A DNA stretch of 64,000 bases. Source: Candidatus Rhodoferax randersensis (GTDB lineage Bacteria > Pseudomonadota > Gammaproteobacteria > Burkholderiales > Burkholderiaceae_C). Shown here piece by piece: positions 27,622-41,966 of the stretch (position 1 is its first letter; every line of letters starts with the position of its first letter). Made by a program: the position numbers and the translations under genes. The notes under the pieces were generated by a model. The model made no database searches. It was not told where the DNA came from and saw nothing but the letters and a program-made list of their open reading frames with translations. The DNA lies in the NCBI GenBank assembly GCA_016718155.1, contig JADKEH010000010.1:186001-250000 (forward strand). The letters run 5' to 3'.

Positions 27622-27660
27622 GAAAAACGCCTCAAACCTTCGATAGAAAGTCTGAGGCGT
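27622..27660 (-). terminator. Terminator after rpoC
   Basis: In the rpoC direction ACGCCTCA and TGAGGCGT form an eight-pair stem with an 18-base loop, followed by TTTTTCA. It starts 27 bases after the rpoC stop and should end the rplKAJL-rpoBC transcription unit. Confidence 0.85.
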
Positions 27661-27686
27661 CATGTGCCAGGCGATGCCCAAACGCC

Positions 27687-31912
<4,226 letters not shown>

Positions 31913-31932
31913 AAAACTTCCTTAATCAGTTC

Positions 31933-34900
31933 TTAGCTGCGTTCGAGTTCCATATCGAGACCAAGGGAACGGATTTCCTTGACCAACACATTGAATGACT
32001 CCGGCATCCCGGCTTCAATCGAATGTTCACCCTTGACGATGCTTTCGTACACTTTGGTACGACCTTGCACGTCGTCTGACTTGACGGTCAGCATTTCTTG
32101 CAGGGTGTAGGCAGCGCCATAGGCTTCAAGCGCCCAGACCTCCATCTCACCAAAGCGTTGTCCACCAAACTGGGCCTTGCCGCCCAACGGCTGCTGCGTC
32201 ACCAGGCTGTAGGGGCCGGTCGAACGGGCGTGCATCTTGTCGTCCACCAAGTGGTGCAGTTTCAGGACATGCATGTAGCCGATGGTGGTCGGGCGCTCAA
32301 AAGCCTCGCCACTGCGTCCGTCGAACAGATTGGCCTGCGTGCGCGCGGCCGTCAGGCCCTTGGCCTTGACGACGTCATCGGGATACGCCAGCTTGAGCAT
32401 GTCCTTGATTTCCCGTTCCGATGCGCCGTCGAACACAGGTGTCGCAAACGTGGCGCCGGTTGTCAGGTTGGCAGCCATCTCCAGCACTTCGGCATCACTC
32501 AGCTTGGCAAGGTCTTCCTTGCGCCCGGAACCGTTGTACAAGGACTCCAGGAATTGACGCATCTCAGCCATCTTGGCTTCGGCCTGCAGCATGTCGCCAA
32601 TGCGTTGGCCAATGCCCTTGGCGGCCCAGCCCAAATGCACTTCCAGCACCTGACCAACGTTCATCCGGGACGGCACGCCCAGCGGATTTAGCACGATGTC
32701 ACACGGCGTGCCGTCGGCCATGTAGGGCATGTCCTCGACCGGAACGATCTTGGATACCACCCCCTTGTTGCCGTGCCGACCGGCCATCTTGTCGCCTGGC
32801 TGCAAGCGACGCTTGACGGCCAGGTAGACCTTGACCATCTTGAGCACACCGGCGGGCAACTCGTCACCCTGGGTGAGCTTCTTGCGCTTTTCTTCAAAGG
32901 CGAGGTCGAAACTGTGGCGCGTTTGCTCCAGCGAGTTCTTGATGCTTTCAAGCTGACTTGCCACCTCGTCGTCCGCGGGACGAATGTCAAACCAGTGGAA
33001 CCGGTCAACCGACGCGAGGTAGGCTTTGTCGATCTTGCTGCCCTTGGCCAGTTTTTGCGGGCCACCATTGGCAGTCTTGCCAATCAGCAGTTTCTCGATC
33101 CGGTCGAAGGCGTCGGCTTCGACGATGCGAAGCTGGTCATTGAGGTCAAGGCGGAAACGCTTGAGCTCATCGTCGATGATCTGCTGGGCGCGGCGGTCGC
33201 GCACAATGCCTTCGCGCGTGAACACCTGCACATCGATCACCGTGCCTTGCGAGCCTTGATCAACGCGCAAGGAGGTGTCCTTCACGTCGCTTGCCTTCTC
33301 GCCGAAGATCGCCCGCAACAGCTTCTCTTCGGGCGTCAGCGTGGTTTCACCCTTGGGTGTCACCTTGCCAACCAGCGTGTCTCCGGGTTGCACTTCAGCA
33401 CCGACGTAGATGATGCCGGACTCGTCCAGACGATTGAGTTGCTGCTCGCTCAGGTTCGGAATGTCACGGGTAATTTCTTCGGCGCCGAGCTTGGTGTCGC
33501 GTGCCATCACGACCAACTCCTCGATATGGATCGAGGTGTAGCGGTCGTCGGCGACCACGCGTTCGCTGATCAGGATCGAGTCTTCGAAGTTGTAACCGTT
33601 CCAGGGCATGAACGCGACCAGCATGTTCTGGCCCAGAGCCAGCTCACCCAGGTCGGTGGAGGCGCCGTCGGCGATCACGTCACCCTTGGCCAGACGATCG
33701 CCCTTCTTGACGATGGCGCGCTGATGGATATTGGTGTTCTGGTTGGAACGCTGGTACTTGATCAGGTTGTAGATGTCCACACCCACTTCACCGGCCTGGG
33801 CTTCGTCGTCATTGACGCGGATCACGACCCGCGTTGCGTCCACGTAGTCGACCACGCCGCCGCGGTTGGCCGTCACCACCGTGCCGGAGTCCACCGCCGA
33901 GACGCGCTCGATACCGGTGCCGACAAAGGCCTTTTCCGGACGCAGCACCGGCACCGCCTGACGCTGCATGTTGGCACCCATCAAGGCGCGGTTGGCGTCG
34001 TCGTGCTCCAGGAAAGGCACCAAGGATGCGGCCACCGACACAATTTGCGCCGGTGACACGTCCATGTACTGCACGCGGTCGGCGCCCACCAGAATCGATT
34101 CACCCTTTTCACGCGCGGACACCAGGTCGCCAGTCAGGCGCCCTTCCTTGTCCAACGCCGCGTTGGCCTGGGCAATCACGTACTTGCCTTCTTCAATCGC
34201 CGACAGGTAGTCGATGTCGTTGGTGATGGTGCAATCAATCACGCGACGGTACGGCGTCTCGATGAATCCGTATTCGTTCAAGCGTGCGTACAGCGCCAGC
34301 GAGTTGATCAAACCAATGTTCGGGCCTTCAGGCGTTTCGATCGGGCAGACCCGACCGTAGTGCGTGACGTGCACATCACGCACCTCAAAGCCGGCGCGCT
34401 CTCGCGTCAAACCGCCCGGGCCGAGTGCCGAGACGCGACGCTTGTGCGTGATTTCGGACAGAGGGTTGGTCTGGTCCATGAACTGCGACAACTGCGACGC
34501 ACCAAAGAATTCCTTGAGCGCGGCCGAGATCGGCTTGCTGTTGATCAGGTCATGCGGCATCAGCGGCTCTTGCTCAGCCTGACCGAGACGTTCCTTGACC
34601 GCCTTCTCGATCCGCGCCAAACCGGTGCGGTACTGGTTCTCGGCCAACTCACCCACGCAACGCACGCGGCGATTGCCCAGGTGGTCGATATCGTCAACTT
34701 CACCGCGACCATTGCGCAGATCCACCAGGATCTTGACGACTGCCAGGATGTCTTCGTTGGTCAGCACCATCGGCCCGGTCGACTCAGCGCGGCTCATCTT
34801 GGCGTTGAACTTCATGCGTCCGACGCGCGACAAGTCGTAGGTGTCGGGGTTGTAGAACAGGCGCTGGAACAGGGCTTGCACCGCGTCTTCCGTGGGCGGC

Positions 34901-36045
34901 TCGCCGGGGCGCATCATGCGGTAGATGGCAACCCGGGCGGCGAACTCGTCCACAGTTTCGTCGCTGCGCAGGGTCTGCGAGATGTAGGCACCCTGGTCCA
35001 GCTCGTTGGTGTAGATGCACTGCAGGTCTTGCACACCGGCCAGACGCAACTTCTTGAGCAAGGCCTCGGTCAACTCTTCGTTGGCTTTGGCGATGATTTC
35101 ACCGGTGTCGGCGTCGACGATGTTACGCGCCACGACACGGCCGACCAGAAAATCTTCCGGCACGCTGATGTGGGTCGTTCCCGATTGTTCGAGCTCACGC
35201 GTATGACGCGCCGTGACGCGCTTGTCCTTGGCTACCACCACCTTGCCACTCTTGTCGGTGATGTCGAAGCGGGCCACTTCGCCGCGCAGACGCTCGGCAA
35301 CGAACTCCATCTGGGCGCCGCTGTCCATCAGACGGAAATTGTCGTTGACAAAGAAATTGGCCAGAATCGACTCGTTGTTGAGGCCAATCGCCTTGAGCAA
35401 AATCGTGACCGGCATCTTGCGGCGACGGTCCACGCGGAAATACAGGATGTCCTTGGGGTCAAACTCGAAGTCCAACCAGGAGCCGCGGTAAGGAATGATG
35501 CGAGCCGAGAACAACAGCTTGCCCGAGCTGTGGGTCTTGCCCTTGTCGTGTTCGAAAAACACACCAGGCGAACGGTGCAACTGAGACACGATCACACGCT
35601 CGGTGCCGTTGATGATGAAGGATCCCTTGGTGGTCATCAAGGGCACCTCGCCCATGTAGACCTCCTGCTCCTTCACTTCCTTGACCACCTTGTTCTGGGT
35701 GGTGGAGGACTCGCGGTCATAAATGATCAACTGCACTTTGGCACGCACCGCCGAGGCAAACGTCAGACCACGGGTCTGGCACTCACGCACATCGAAAGCA
35801 GGCTTGGCGAGGTTGTACTCTAGGTACTTCATCTCGACAAAGCCGTTGTGCGAGACGATCGGAAACGCCGCTTCAAAGGCCGCTTGCAACCCCTCGACCG
35901 TGCGCTTTTTAGGCGAGACGTCAGCTTGCAGGAATGCGGTGTACGCGTCCTTCTGCATTTGCAGCAAATAGGGGATTTCGAGCACTGCATCGCGGTTGCC
36001 GAAATTTTTTCGAATCCGCTTGCGTTCGGTGTATATGTAAGCCAT
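31933..36045 (-). CDS. rpoB: RNA polymerase beta subunit
   Basis: A 1,370-residue beta subunit with normal length and intact frame. The rifampicin region reads GASQLSQFMDQTNPLSEITHKRRVSALGPGGLTRERAGFEVRDVH without the well-known resistance substitutions, as far as I can see. The end is VLVKEIRSLGLDMELERS. I take the ATG at 36043-36045 (MAYIYTERKRIRKNFG), preceded by GGAGATCAA; a start 15 bases upstream would add MPGDQ, which is not usual. It is 20 bases upstream of rpoC. Confidence 0.97.
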   Translation of the reverse strand: MAYIYTERKRIRKNFGNRDAVLEIPYLLQMQKDAYTAFLQADVSPKKRTVEGLQAAFEAAFPIVSHNGFVEMKYLEYNLAKPAFDVRECQTRGLTFASAVRAKVQLIIYDRESSTTQNKVVKEVKEQEVYMGEVPLMTTKGSFIINGTERVIVSQLHRSPGVFFEHDKGKTHSSGKLLFSARIIPYRGSWLDFEFDPKDILYFRVDRRRKMPVTILLKAIGLNNESILANFFVNDNFRLMDSGAQMEFVAERLRGEVARFDITDKSGKVVVAKDKRVTARHTRELEQSGTTHISVPEDFLVGRVVARNIVDADTGEIIAKANEELTEALLKKLRLAGVQDLQCIYTNELDQGAYISQTLRSDETVDEFAARVAIYRMMRPGEPPTEDAVQALFQRLFYNPDTYDLSRVGRMKFNAKMSRAESTGPMVLTNEDILAVVKILVDLRNGRGEVDDIDHLGNRRVRCVGELAENQYRTGLARIEKAVKERLGQAEQEPLMPHDLINSKPISAALKEFFGASQLSQFMDQTNPLSEITHKRRVSALGPGGLTRERAGFEVRDVHVTHYGRVCPIETPEGPNIGLINSLALYARLNEYGFIETPYRRVIDCTITNDIDYLSAIEEGKYVIAQANAALDKEGRLTGDLVSAREKGESILVGADRVQYMDVSPAQIVSVAASLVPFLEHDDANRALMGANMQRQAVPVLRPEKAFVGTGIERVSAVDSGTVVTANRGGVVDYVDATRVVIRVNDDEAQAGEVGVDIYNLIKYQRSNQNTNIHQRAIVKKGDRLAKGDVIADGASTDLGELALGQNMLVAFMPWNGYNFEDSILISERVVADDRYTSIHIEELVVMARDTKLGAEEITRDIPNLSEQQLNRLDESGIIYVGAEVQPGDTLVGKVTPKGETTLTPEEKLLRAIFGEKASDVKDTSLRVDQGSQGTVIDVQVFTREGIVRDRRAQQIIDDELKRFRLDLNDQLRIVEADAFDRIEKLLIGKTANGGPQKLAKGSKIDKAYLASVDRFHWFDIRPADDEVASQLESIKNSLEQTRHSFDLAFEEKRKKLTQGDELPAGVLKMVKVYLAVKRRLQPGDKMAGRHGNKGVVSKIVPVEDMPYMADGTPCDIVLNPLGVPSRMNVGQVLEVHLGWAAKGIGQRIGDMLQAEAKMAEMRQFLESLYNGSGRKEDLAKLSDAEVLEMAANLTTGATFATPVFDGASEREIKDMLKLAYPDDVVKAKGLTAARTQANLFDGRSGEAFERPTTIGYMHVLKLHHLVDDKMHARSTGPYSLVTQQPLGGKAQFGGQRFGEMEVWALEAYGAAYTLQEMLTVKSDDVQGRTKVYESIVKGEHSIEAGMPESFNVLVKEIRSLGLDMELERS

Positions 36046-36389
36046 TTGATCTCCGGGCAAAGACTAAAGGGACCAGGTGTCCCTAGACGACTGGCAAATT
36101 GAGCCGCTCATCAGTTGGAGCAACCCAAAGCAACGCTTTGAGTAGCCCCAACGATGTCTCAACCATTCTCTTGGCGATTGGCCTCTACCAACCATTGGCG
36201 GACGATTGCACCTTGCGCGCAACCCGAACCAAGGCGTCTTCTGCAGTCGGGATCAGAAGACACTGAAAAACACCTTAGGGCTTTTGGGCGCCCCTTCGGG
36301 CCACCCAAGAGATGTTTTTCAGTGCGCTCTTACAAGCGCCAAAGGCTGGGAGCCCTTATCGGAACCCCCAGCCCTGGACTGGAAAAGAA
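36046..36389 (-). promoter_or_regulatory. rplL-rpoB intergenic region with long inverted repeat
   Basis: This 344-base gap has no gene. At 36261-36324 CACTGAAAAACA pairs with TGTTTTTCAGTG; the inner part can extend the stem (GGCCCGAAGGGGC core), giving a long hairpin in the transcript. In E. coli the same gap contains a partial terminator and an RNase III cleavage site that set rpoB expression below rplL; a similar role here is inferred. A smaller GGGAC/GTCCC hairpin lies near 36068-36084. Confidence 0.6.
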
Positions 36390-36761
36390 TTACTTCAACT
36401 CAGCCTTGGCACCGGCTTCCACCAGTTTCTTCAGGGCAGCTTCAGCGTCAGCCTTGGCAATGCCTTCCTTGACGTTCTTCGGTGCGCCATCGACCAGGTC
36501 TTTGGCTTCCTTCAGACCCAGGCCGGTGATTTCACGAACGGCCTTGATGACGGATACTTTCTGAGCTCCCGCTTCGAGCAGAACGACGTTGAACTCGGTC
36601 TTCTCTTCAACAGCCGCGGCAGGGCCGGCGGCAGCAGCGGGACCTGCCATAGCAGCAGCGCTTACACCAAATTTCTCTTCGATGGCTTTCACCAGGTCGT
36701 TGAGTTCCATGACCGTCATGCTGTCCAGCGCGGTCAAAAATGCGTCTTTATCGAATGCCAT
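36390..36761 (-). CDS. rplL: 50S ribosomal protein L7/L12
   Basis: A 123-residue stalk protein. It has the N-terminal dimerisation domain (MAFDKDAFLTALDSMTVMELNDLVKAIEEKFGV), an Ala/Gly/Pro hinge, then the C-terminal factor-binding domain (VVLLEAGAQKVSVIKAVREITGLGLKEAKDLVDGAPK). Frame intact. It follows rplJ after 92 bases, a gap that contains a copy of the GGGACAG palindromic repeat. Confidence 0.98.
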   Translation of the reverse strand: MAFDKDAFLTALDSMTVMELNDLVKAIEEKFGVSAAAMAGPAAAAGPAAAVEEKTEFNVVLLEAGAQKVSVIKAVREITGLGLKEAKDLVDGAPKNVKEGIAKADAEAALKKLVEAGAKAELK

Positions 36762-36775
36762 TTTGATTTCCTACA

Positions 36776-36822
36776 GTTAGTTGAGGACAGAGCTTCGCAA
36801 AGCTCAGGACTGTCCCGCAATG
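36776..36822 (-). repeat. Dispersed palindromic repeat, GGGACAG family, copy 2
   Basis: The minus strand reads ATTGCGGGACAG, a longer loop that itself holds GAGCTTTGCGAAGCTC, then CTGTCCTCAACTAACT. It lies in the rplJ-rplL gap, in the same orientation relative to transcription as copies 1 and 3. Confidence 0.75.
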
Positions 36823-36853
36823 TTTCATTTGTGGTTTCTACAAGCAGCGGGCA

Positions 36854-37381
36854 TCAAGCCGCGACTGCCTCTGCGGGAGGGGCTTCCGCCACGCCAGCGC
36901 CTTTTTTCTCCGCAATCGCTGCCAGCACACGTGCCGTACGCGAAATCGGGGATTGCATCAAGCCCAGCAACTGTGCCAACAACACTTCCTTGGAAGGGAT
37001 GCTTGCCAACTGCTTCACGCCGTTCACGTCCAGGGCTTTTCCACCGTATGCACCGCCGCGAATCACCAACTTGTCGTTGGTCTTCGCGAAGTCCGCCACC
37101 ACTCGCGCGGCAGCCACAGCATCGACAGAGAAGCCATAGATCAGCGGACCGGTCATCAGATCGGACACGACTTCAAACCCACTACCGGCCACAGCACGGC
37201 GCGCCAACGTGTTCTTGAACACATTCAGGCTTACACCGTTGCTGCGCGCGGTTGAGCGCAGTTTGGTCATGTCAGCGACCGTGATGCCGCGGTATTCCGC
37301 CATCACCAGCGTTTGAGCTTTTGCGGCGAGGCCAGTCACATCACTGATGACTGCTTCTTTCTCACTGCGATTCAGACTCAA
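36854..37381 (-). CDS. rplJ: 50S ribosomal protein L10
   Basis: The 175-residue stalk-base protein L10 (MSLNRSEKEAVISDVTGLAAKAQTLVMAEYRGITV). The start codon is TTG at 37379-37381 with AAGGAG upstream; the N-terminus at this codon matches the family exactly. L10 with L12 normally represses its own mRNA through the leader. The Ala/Glu-rich C-terminal helix that binds L12 is complete. Confidence 0.96.
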   Translation of the reverse strand: MSLNRSEKEAVISDVTGLAAKAQTLVMAEYRGITVADMTKLRSTARSNGVSLNVFKNTLARRAVAGSGFEVVSDLMTGPLIYGFSVDAVAAARVVADFAKTNDKLVIRGGAYGGKALDVNGVKQLASIPSKEVLLAQLLGLMQSPISRTARVLAAIAEKKGAGVAEAPPAEAVAA

Positions 37382-37653
37382 GGTCTACTCCTTCAAAATG
37401 TGCCCATCAGCAAGTTGCCTTCGAGCACGCCACATTGCAGCGACCAACTGTTTCGGAAATACTTTCCATCTGCAGCGGGATCGCCATCTGCGTTGGTTCA
37501 GGCCTCGGGTAAACCCACGGCCCACTGATTAAGTGCTCGCCACATCGCTGCAGTCCGCACACCAACGGTCTTGGATGACCTGCCCAGACCTTTCAGTTCG
37601 AGCAGCCCACCACCTCGAACCACCCTTGCGGGCGGTTCAAATTTCTTTTGCGA
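37382..37653 (-). promoter_or_regulatory. Leader between rplA and rplJ (L10 autoregulation region)
   Basis: The 272-base untranslated stretch before rplJ contains a stable hairpin just after rplA (GAACCGCCC/GGGTGGTTC, 37617-37638) and other pairable segments further on. This is where L10-L12 binds its own message in proteobacteria. The assignment rests on position and unusual length; I did not match it to a formal structure model. Confidence 0.55.
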
Positions 37654-38349
37654 TTACGCCGAGATGGTCTGCATGTCCACCCGGACACCCACACCCATCG
37701 TGCTCGACACCGCGACTTTTCTCAAATAGACACCCTTGCTGGTTGCAGGCTTGGCCTTGGTCAAGGCATCCACCAGCGCCGCCAAGTTGCCTTGCAGCTT
37801 GTCGGTATCGAATGAGCGACGGCCGATCGTGGAATGCACAATGCCGGCCTTGTCAACACGAAACTGCACCTGACCGGCCTTGGCATTCTTCACCGCCGTG
37901 GCAACATCAGGGGTCACCGTGCCAACCTTCGGGTTAGGCATCAAACCACGGGGGCCCAGGATCTGACCCAGGGTACCGACCACGCGCATGGCGTCCGGCG
38001 CGGCGATGACCACGTCGAACGGCATGTCGCCAGCCTTGACCATGGCAGCCAGATCGTCCATGCCAACGATGTCGGCGCCGGCGGCCTTGGCTTCTTCAGC
38101 CTTGGCACCTTGCGCAAACACCGCCACACGCTTGGTCTTGCCGGTGCCGTTGGGCAGCACGACCGCGCCGCGAACCACTTGGTCCGATTTCTTGGCATCG
38201 ATACCGAGTTGCACGGCCACATCGATGGATTCATCGAACTTGGCGTTGGCGCACTCCTTGACGATGCCCAAGGCATCCACCAGGGGGTACAGCTTGTTGC
38301 TGTCAACCTTGCCCTGGAAGGTCTTTTGTTTTTTGGTGAGCTGGGTCAT
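37654..38349 (-). CDS. rplA: 50S ribosomal protein L1
   Basis: A 231-residue L1 protein (MTQLTKKQKTFQGKVDSNKLYPLVDAL; GPRGLMPNPKVGTVTPDVATAVKNAKAGQVQFRVDKAGIVH). Length normal. It starts immediately after the rplK stop, with no gap. L1 normally represses the rplK-rplA message by binding near the rplK start. Confidence 0.98.
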   Translation of the reverse strand: MTQLTKKQKTFQGKVDSNKLYPLVDALGIVKECANAKFDESIDVAVQLGIDAKKSDQVVRGAVVLPNGTGKTKRVAVFAQGAKAEEAKAAGADIVGMDDLAAMVKAGDMPFDVVIAAPDAMRVVGTLGQILGPRGLMPNPKVGTVTPDVATAVKNAKAGQVQFRVDKAGIVHSTIGRRSFDTDKLQGNLAALVDALTKAKPATSKGVYLRKVAVSSTMGVGVRVDMQTISA

Positions 38350-38781
38350 TTACACACCCTCCACATTCACGCCCATCGAGCGGGCTGAGCCAGCGATGGT
38401 ACGAACTGCCGCGTCCATGTCGGCCGCAGTCAGGTCTTTCATTTTGGTCTTTGCAATTTCTTCGAGCTGAGCGCGCGTGATCTTGCCGACTTTGTCGGTA
38501 TGCGGACGCGGCGAACCCTTGTCAATCTTGACCGCCTTCTTGATCAGAATCGACGATGGCGGCGACTTGATGATGAAGGTGAAACTCTTGTCGGCAAACG
38601 CCGTAATCACCACAGGCAGCGGCAGGCCCGGTTCAATACCTTGGGTCTGCGCATTGAATGCCTTGCAGAACTCCATGATGTTCAAACCGCGCTGACCCAG
38701 TGCCGGGCCGATCGGTGGTGATGGATTGGCCTTACCAGCTGGCACTTGCAGCTTGACAAAACCGACGATTTTTTTCGCCAT
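38350..38781 (-). CDS. rplK: 50S ribosomal protein L11
   Basis: A 143-residue L11 (MAKKIVGFVKLQVPAGKANPSPPIGPALGQRGLNIMEFCKAFNA; IAGSARSMGVNVEGV). Frame and length are normal. The 177-base spacer from nusG has several GC-rich inverted segments and a good AAGGAG site; the L1-dependent control site would lie there, but I cannot pinpoint it. Confidence 0.98.
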   Translation of the reverse strand: MAKKIVGFVKLQVPAGKANPSPPIGPALGQRGLNIMEFCKAFNAQTQGIEPGLPLPVVITAFADKSFTFIIKSPPSSILIKKAVKIDKGSPRPHTDKVGKITRAQLEEIAKTKMKDLTAADMDAAVRTIAGSARSMGVNVEGV

Positions 38782-38958
38782 GCTTTACTCCTTGCGGGTG
38801 ATAACGCCTCAGCCACCAACATCGGTGACCCTGGCTCCCCGGGGTTAACGACTCACTCCTTGCATTCGCACCGAGTCGGAAAGTGCGAACAACTCAACCC
38901 GTGGCGGCCACCGCGAGGGTGCGACACACCGTCTCGCCAATACCGCAATGCCGGGCGC

Positions 38959-39564
38959 CTAGGTCTTCTCGATCTGAGAAAACTCCAGCTCTACCGGAGT
39001 CGGCCGACCAAAGATGGTGACCGACACGCGTACTTTGCTCTTCTCGTAATTGACGTCTTCAACCGATCCGTTGAAATCGGTAAAGGGGCCGTCCTTGACA
39101 CGGACGTATTCGCCAACTTCAAACTCAACCTTGTGCCGGGGCTTCTCGGTGCCCTCTTGCATCTGGTTGACAATCTTCATAACTTCGGCTTCCGAGATCG
39201 GAGCCGGCCGGTTCTTGGCGCCGCCCACGAACCCGGTCACCTTGTTGGTGTGCTTCACCAGGTGCCAGGTGTCGTCGTTCATGATCATCTCGACCAGAAC
39301 GTAGCCCGGGAAAAACTTGCGCTCGGTGGTCTTCTTCTGGCCGTTCTTGATCTCAACCACTTCTTCCATCGGAACCAGAATGCGGCCAAACTTGTCCTGC
39401 ATGCCGGCGCGGTTGATGCGCTCGAGAATGTTGCGCTCAACCGCCTTCTCCATGCCGGAGTAGGCATGCACCACGTACCACCTCAGATCCGGATTGACCG
39501 GCGGCGCAACCGGCGCGGACTCAACCGGCGCCTCGGTGATTGGGGTATCCGAAATATCCGTCAT
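38959..39564 (-). CDS. nusG: Transcription termination/antitermination factor NusG
   Basis: A 201-residue NusG: a short acidic extension, the NGN domain (RWYVVHAYSGMEKAVERNILERINRAGMQDKFGRILVPMEEVVE) and the C-terminal KOW domain (FEVGEYVRVKDGPFTDFNGSVEDVNYEKSKVRVSVTIFGRPTPVELEFSQIEK). The start region is ATGATGA, overlapping the secE stop; the second ATG (39562-39564) has the better spacing from GGTGGAG. Translational coupling with secE is likely. Confidence 0.96.
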   Translation of the reverse strand: MTDISDTPITEAPVESAPVAPPVNPDLRWYVVHAYSGMEKAVERNILERINRAGMQDKFGRILVPMEEVVEIKNGQKKTTERKFFPGYVLVEMIMNDDTWHLVKHTNKVTGFVGGAKNRPAPISEAEVMKIVNQMQEGTEKPRHKVEFEVGEYVRVKDGPFTDFNGSVEDVNYEKSKVRVSVTIFGRPTPVELEFSQIEKT

Positions 39565-39947
39565 CATTTTCTCCACCCCAGGATCAGGTCGTAGAACACC
39601 CACTCCAGGGTCTTGTCCGTCAACCACAAGAAAATCGCCATCACCAGGACGAAGGCAAAAACGTATGCCGTCATCTGAACCGACTCTTTGCGTGAAGGCC
39701 AGACCACCTTCTTGACCTCACGCCAGGCATCGCGTCCAAAAGCAAACAGCTCTTTGCCGGTTTCCGAGGTAAAAAACACGGCAACCGCCGCGCCAAGCCC
39801 CAACAACAAGCCCGCCCACTGAGCGATGACACCTTGCTTGCCCAGCAGATAGTAGGCAGCCAAAGCAGCGACGACCAAAGCCGCGGCGCCGACTAACTTG
39901 ACTTTGTCGCCGGTGGTACTGACGGTCTGAACTTGTGTGGTGGCCAT
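39564..39947 (-). CDS. secE: Preprotein translocase subunit SecE
   Basis: A 127-residue SecE of the three-helix type: two membrane helices (LVGAAALVVAALAAYYLLG, IAQWAGLLLGLGAAVAVFFTS) precede the conserved amphipathic segment REVKKVVWPSRKE and the last helix (TAYVFAFVLVMAIFLWLTDKTLEW). It is an essential part of SecYEG. Upstream is tRNA-Trp, downstream nusG, the canonical order. Confidence 0.96.
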   Translation of the reverse strand: MATTQVQTVSTTGDKVKLVGAAALVVAALAAYYLLGKQGVIAQWAGLLLGLGAAVAVFFTSETGKELFAFGRDAWREVKKVVWPSRKESVQMTAYVFAFVLVMAIFLWLTDKTLEWVFYDLILGWRK

Positions 39948-40083
39948 TATTTCTAAACAGTTTTGACTTATCTAATTCGAATCAGTTCAGCGCCGAAGCG
40001 CAGTATCCAGGCGCTCCAGACGCCGAAGCCCGCCGTTTTCACAGCGGGCTTGAACACCCCCCAACCCATACCCACCAATCAGG

Positions 40084-40159
40084 TGGCAGGGGCAGTAGGA
40101 ATCGAACCTACAACCTTCGGTTTTGGAGACCGACGCTCTGCCAATTGAGCTATACCCCT
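40084..40159 (-). tRNA. tRNA-Trp (anticodon CCA)
   Basis: A 76-base minus-strand tRNA. It has AGGGGTA acceptor, ATAGCTCAATTGGCAGAGC D arm, CTCCAAA anticodon loop with CCA, GGTTCGATTCC T arm, and a GCCA end as in E. coli tRNA-Trp. It lies between tuf and secE, the usual betaproteobacterial position. Confidence 0.97.
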
Positions 40160-40168
40160 ACTTCTAAT

Positions 40169-40219
40169 TAGTTGAGGACAGAACTGGTGCGCTTCGCGTC
40201 ACTGCGGTCTGTCCCGCAA
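40169..40219 (-). repeat. Dispersed palindromic repeat, GGGACAG family, copy 3
   Basis: The minus strand reads TTTGCGGGACAGA, a 24-base loop with its own GTGACGCGAAGCGCAC hairpin, then TCTGTCCTCAACTAATTA. It occupies the gap between tuf and tRNA-Trp. It has no T run after it, so it is not a typical terminator. Confidence 0.8.
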
Positions 40220-40228
40220 ACACATTGG

Positions 40229-41419
<1,191 letters not shown>

Positions 41420-41505
41420 TTCAGACTCCGAAAAGTATTTACGTCATCAAATCAACATCGCCGTCCGCCAAGCCGAGATCCACATCCCGACCAACGAACT
41501 CAAAT

Positions 41506-41580
<75 letters not shown>

Positions 41581-41644
41581 TACTGCAAACTCGCCAAAAG
41601 ACTGGGCGCGCCTGACTCAAAAAGAAACATCACCAAAACAATCG

Positions 41645-41718
41645 TGGAGCGGGAGACGGGAATCGAACCCGCGTCATTAGCTTGGAAGGCTAGGGTTCTA
41701 CCATTGAACTACTCCCGC
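41645..41718 (-). tRNA. tRNA-Gly (anticodon TCC)
   Basis: A 74-base minus-strand tRNA. It has GCGGGAG acceptor, TAGTTCAATGGTAGAAC D arm, CTTCCAA anticodon loop (TCC), GGGTTCGATTCCC T arm and an encoded CCA. Confidence 0.96.
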
Positions 41719-41810
41719 ATCAGGATCGATCACTCAAACCCAACACGCCTCATCCACGCGCGTCATCCAAATACACTTGCAACAACTTCGCCCTGCACAA
41801 CTGTTTTCAC

Positions 41811-41896
41811 TGGTGGAGAGGGCTGGATTCGAACCAGCGTACTCGTAAGAGGGCAGATTTACAGTCTGCTGCCATTAACCACTCGGCCACCTCTCC
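41811..41896 (-). tRNA. tRNA-Tyr (anticodon GTA)
   Basis: An 86-base class II tRNA on the minus strand. It has GGAGAGG acceptor, CTGTAAA anticodon loop (GTA), a long variable arm (CCCTCTTACGAGTACG region), GGTTCGAATCC T arm and an encoded CCA. It is the first gene of the tRNA-tuf transcription unit. Confidence 0.96.
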
Positions 41897-41911
41897 TTTG
41901 GTGAACCCCGG

Positions 41912-41917
41912 ATTATG
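41912..41917 (-). promoter_or_regulatory. Candidate -10 box for the tRNA-Tyr/Gly/Thr-tuf unit
   Basis: CATAAT on the minus strand lies 15 bases before the mature tRNA-Tyr and is followed by a GC-rich discriminator (CCGGGG), as seen at stringently controlled promoters. No good -35 was found. Confidence 0.4.
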
Positions 41918-41966
41918 CCACGAATTCCGCGCTGGACTAGGGTCGAAGATCCGAACCACCTGCCAA

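Noticed and set aside
34360..35823. Long plus-strand open frame opposite rpoB
   Set aside because: Antisense to a strongly conserved gene; composition reflects the third-position GC bias of rpoB, not an independent protein.
40160..40228. Rho-independent terminator after tuf
   Set aside because: The hairpin there is a copy of the dispersed repeat and lacks a T run; tRNA-Trp and secE follow and are probably co-transcribed.
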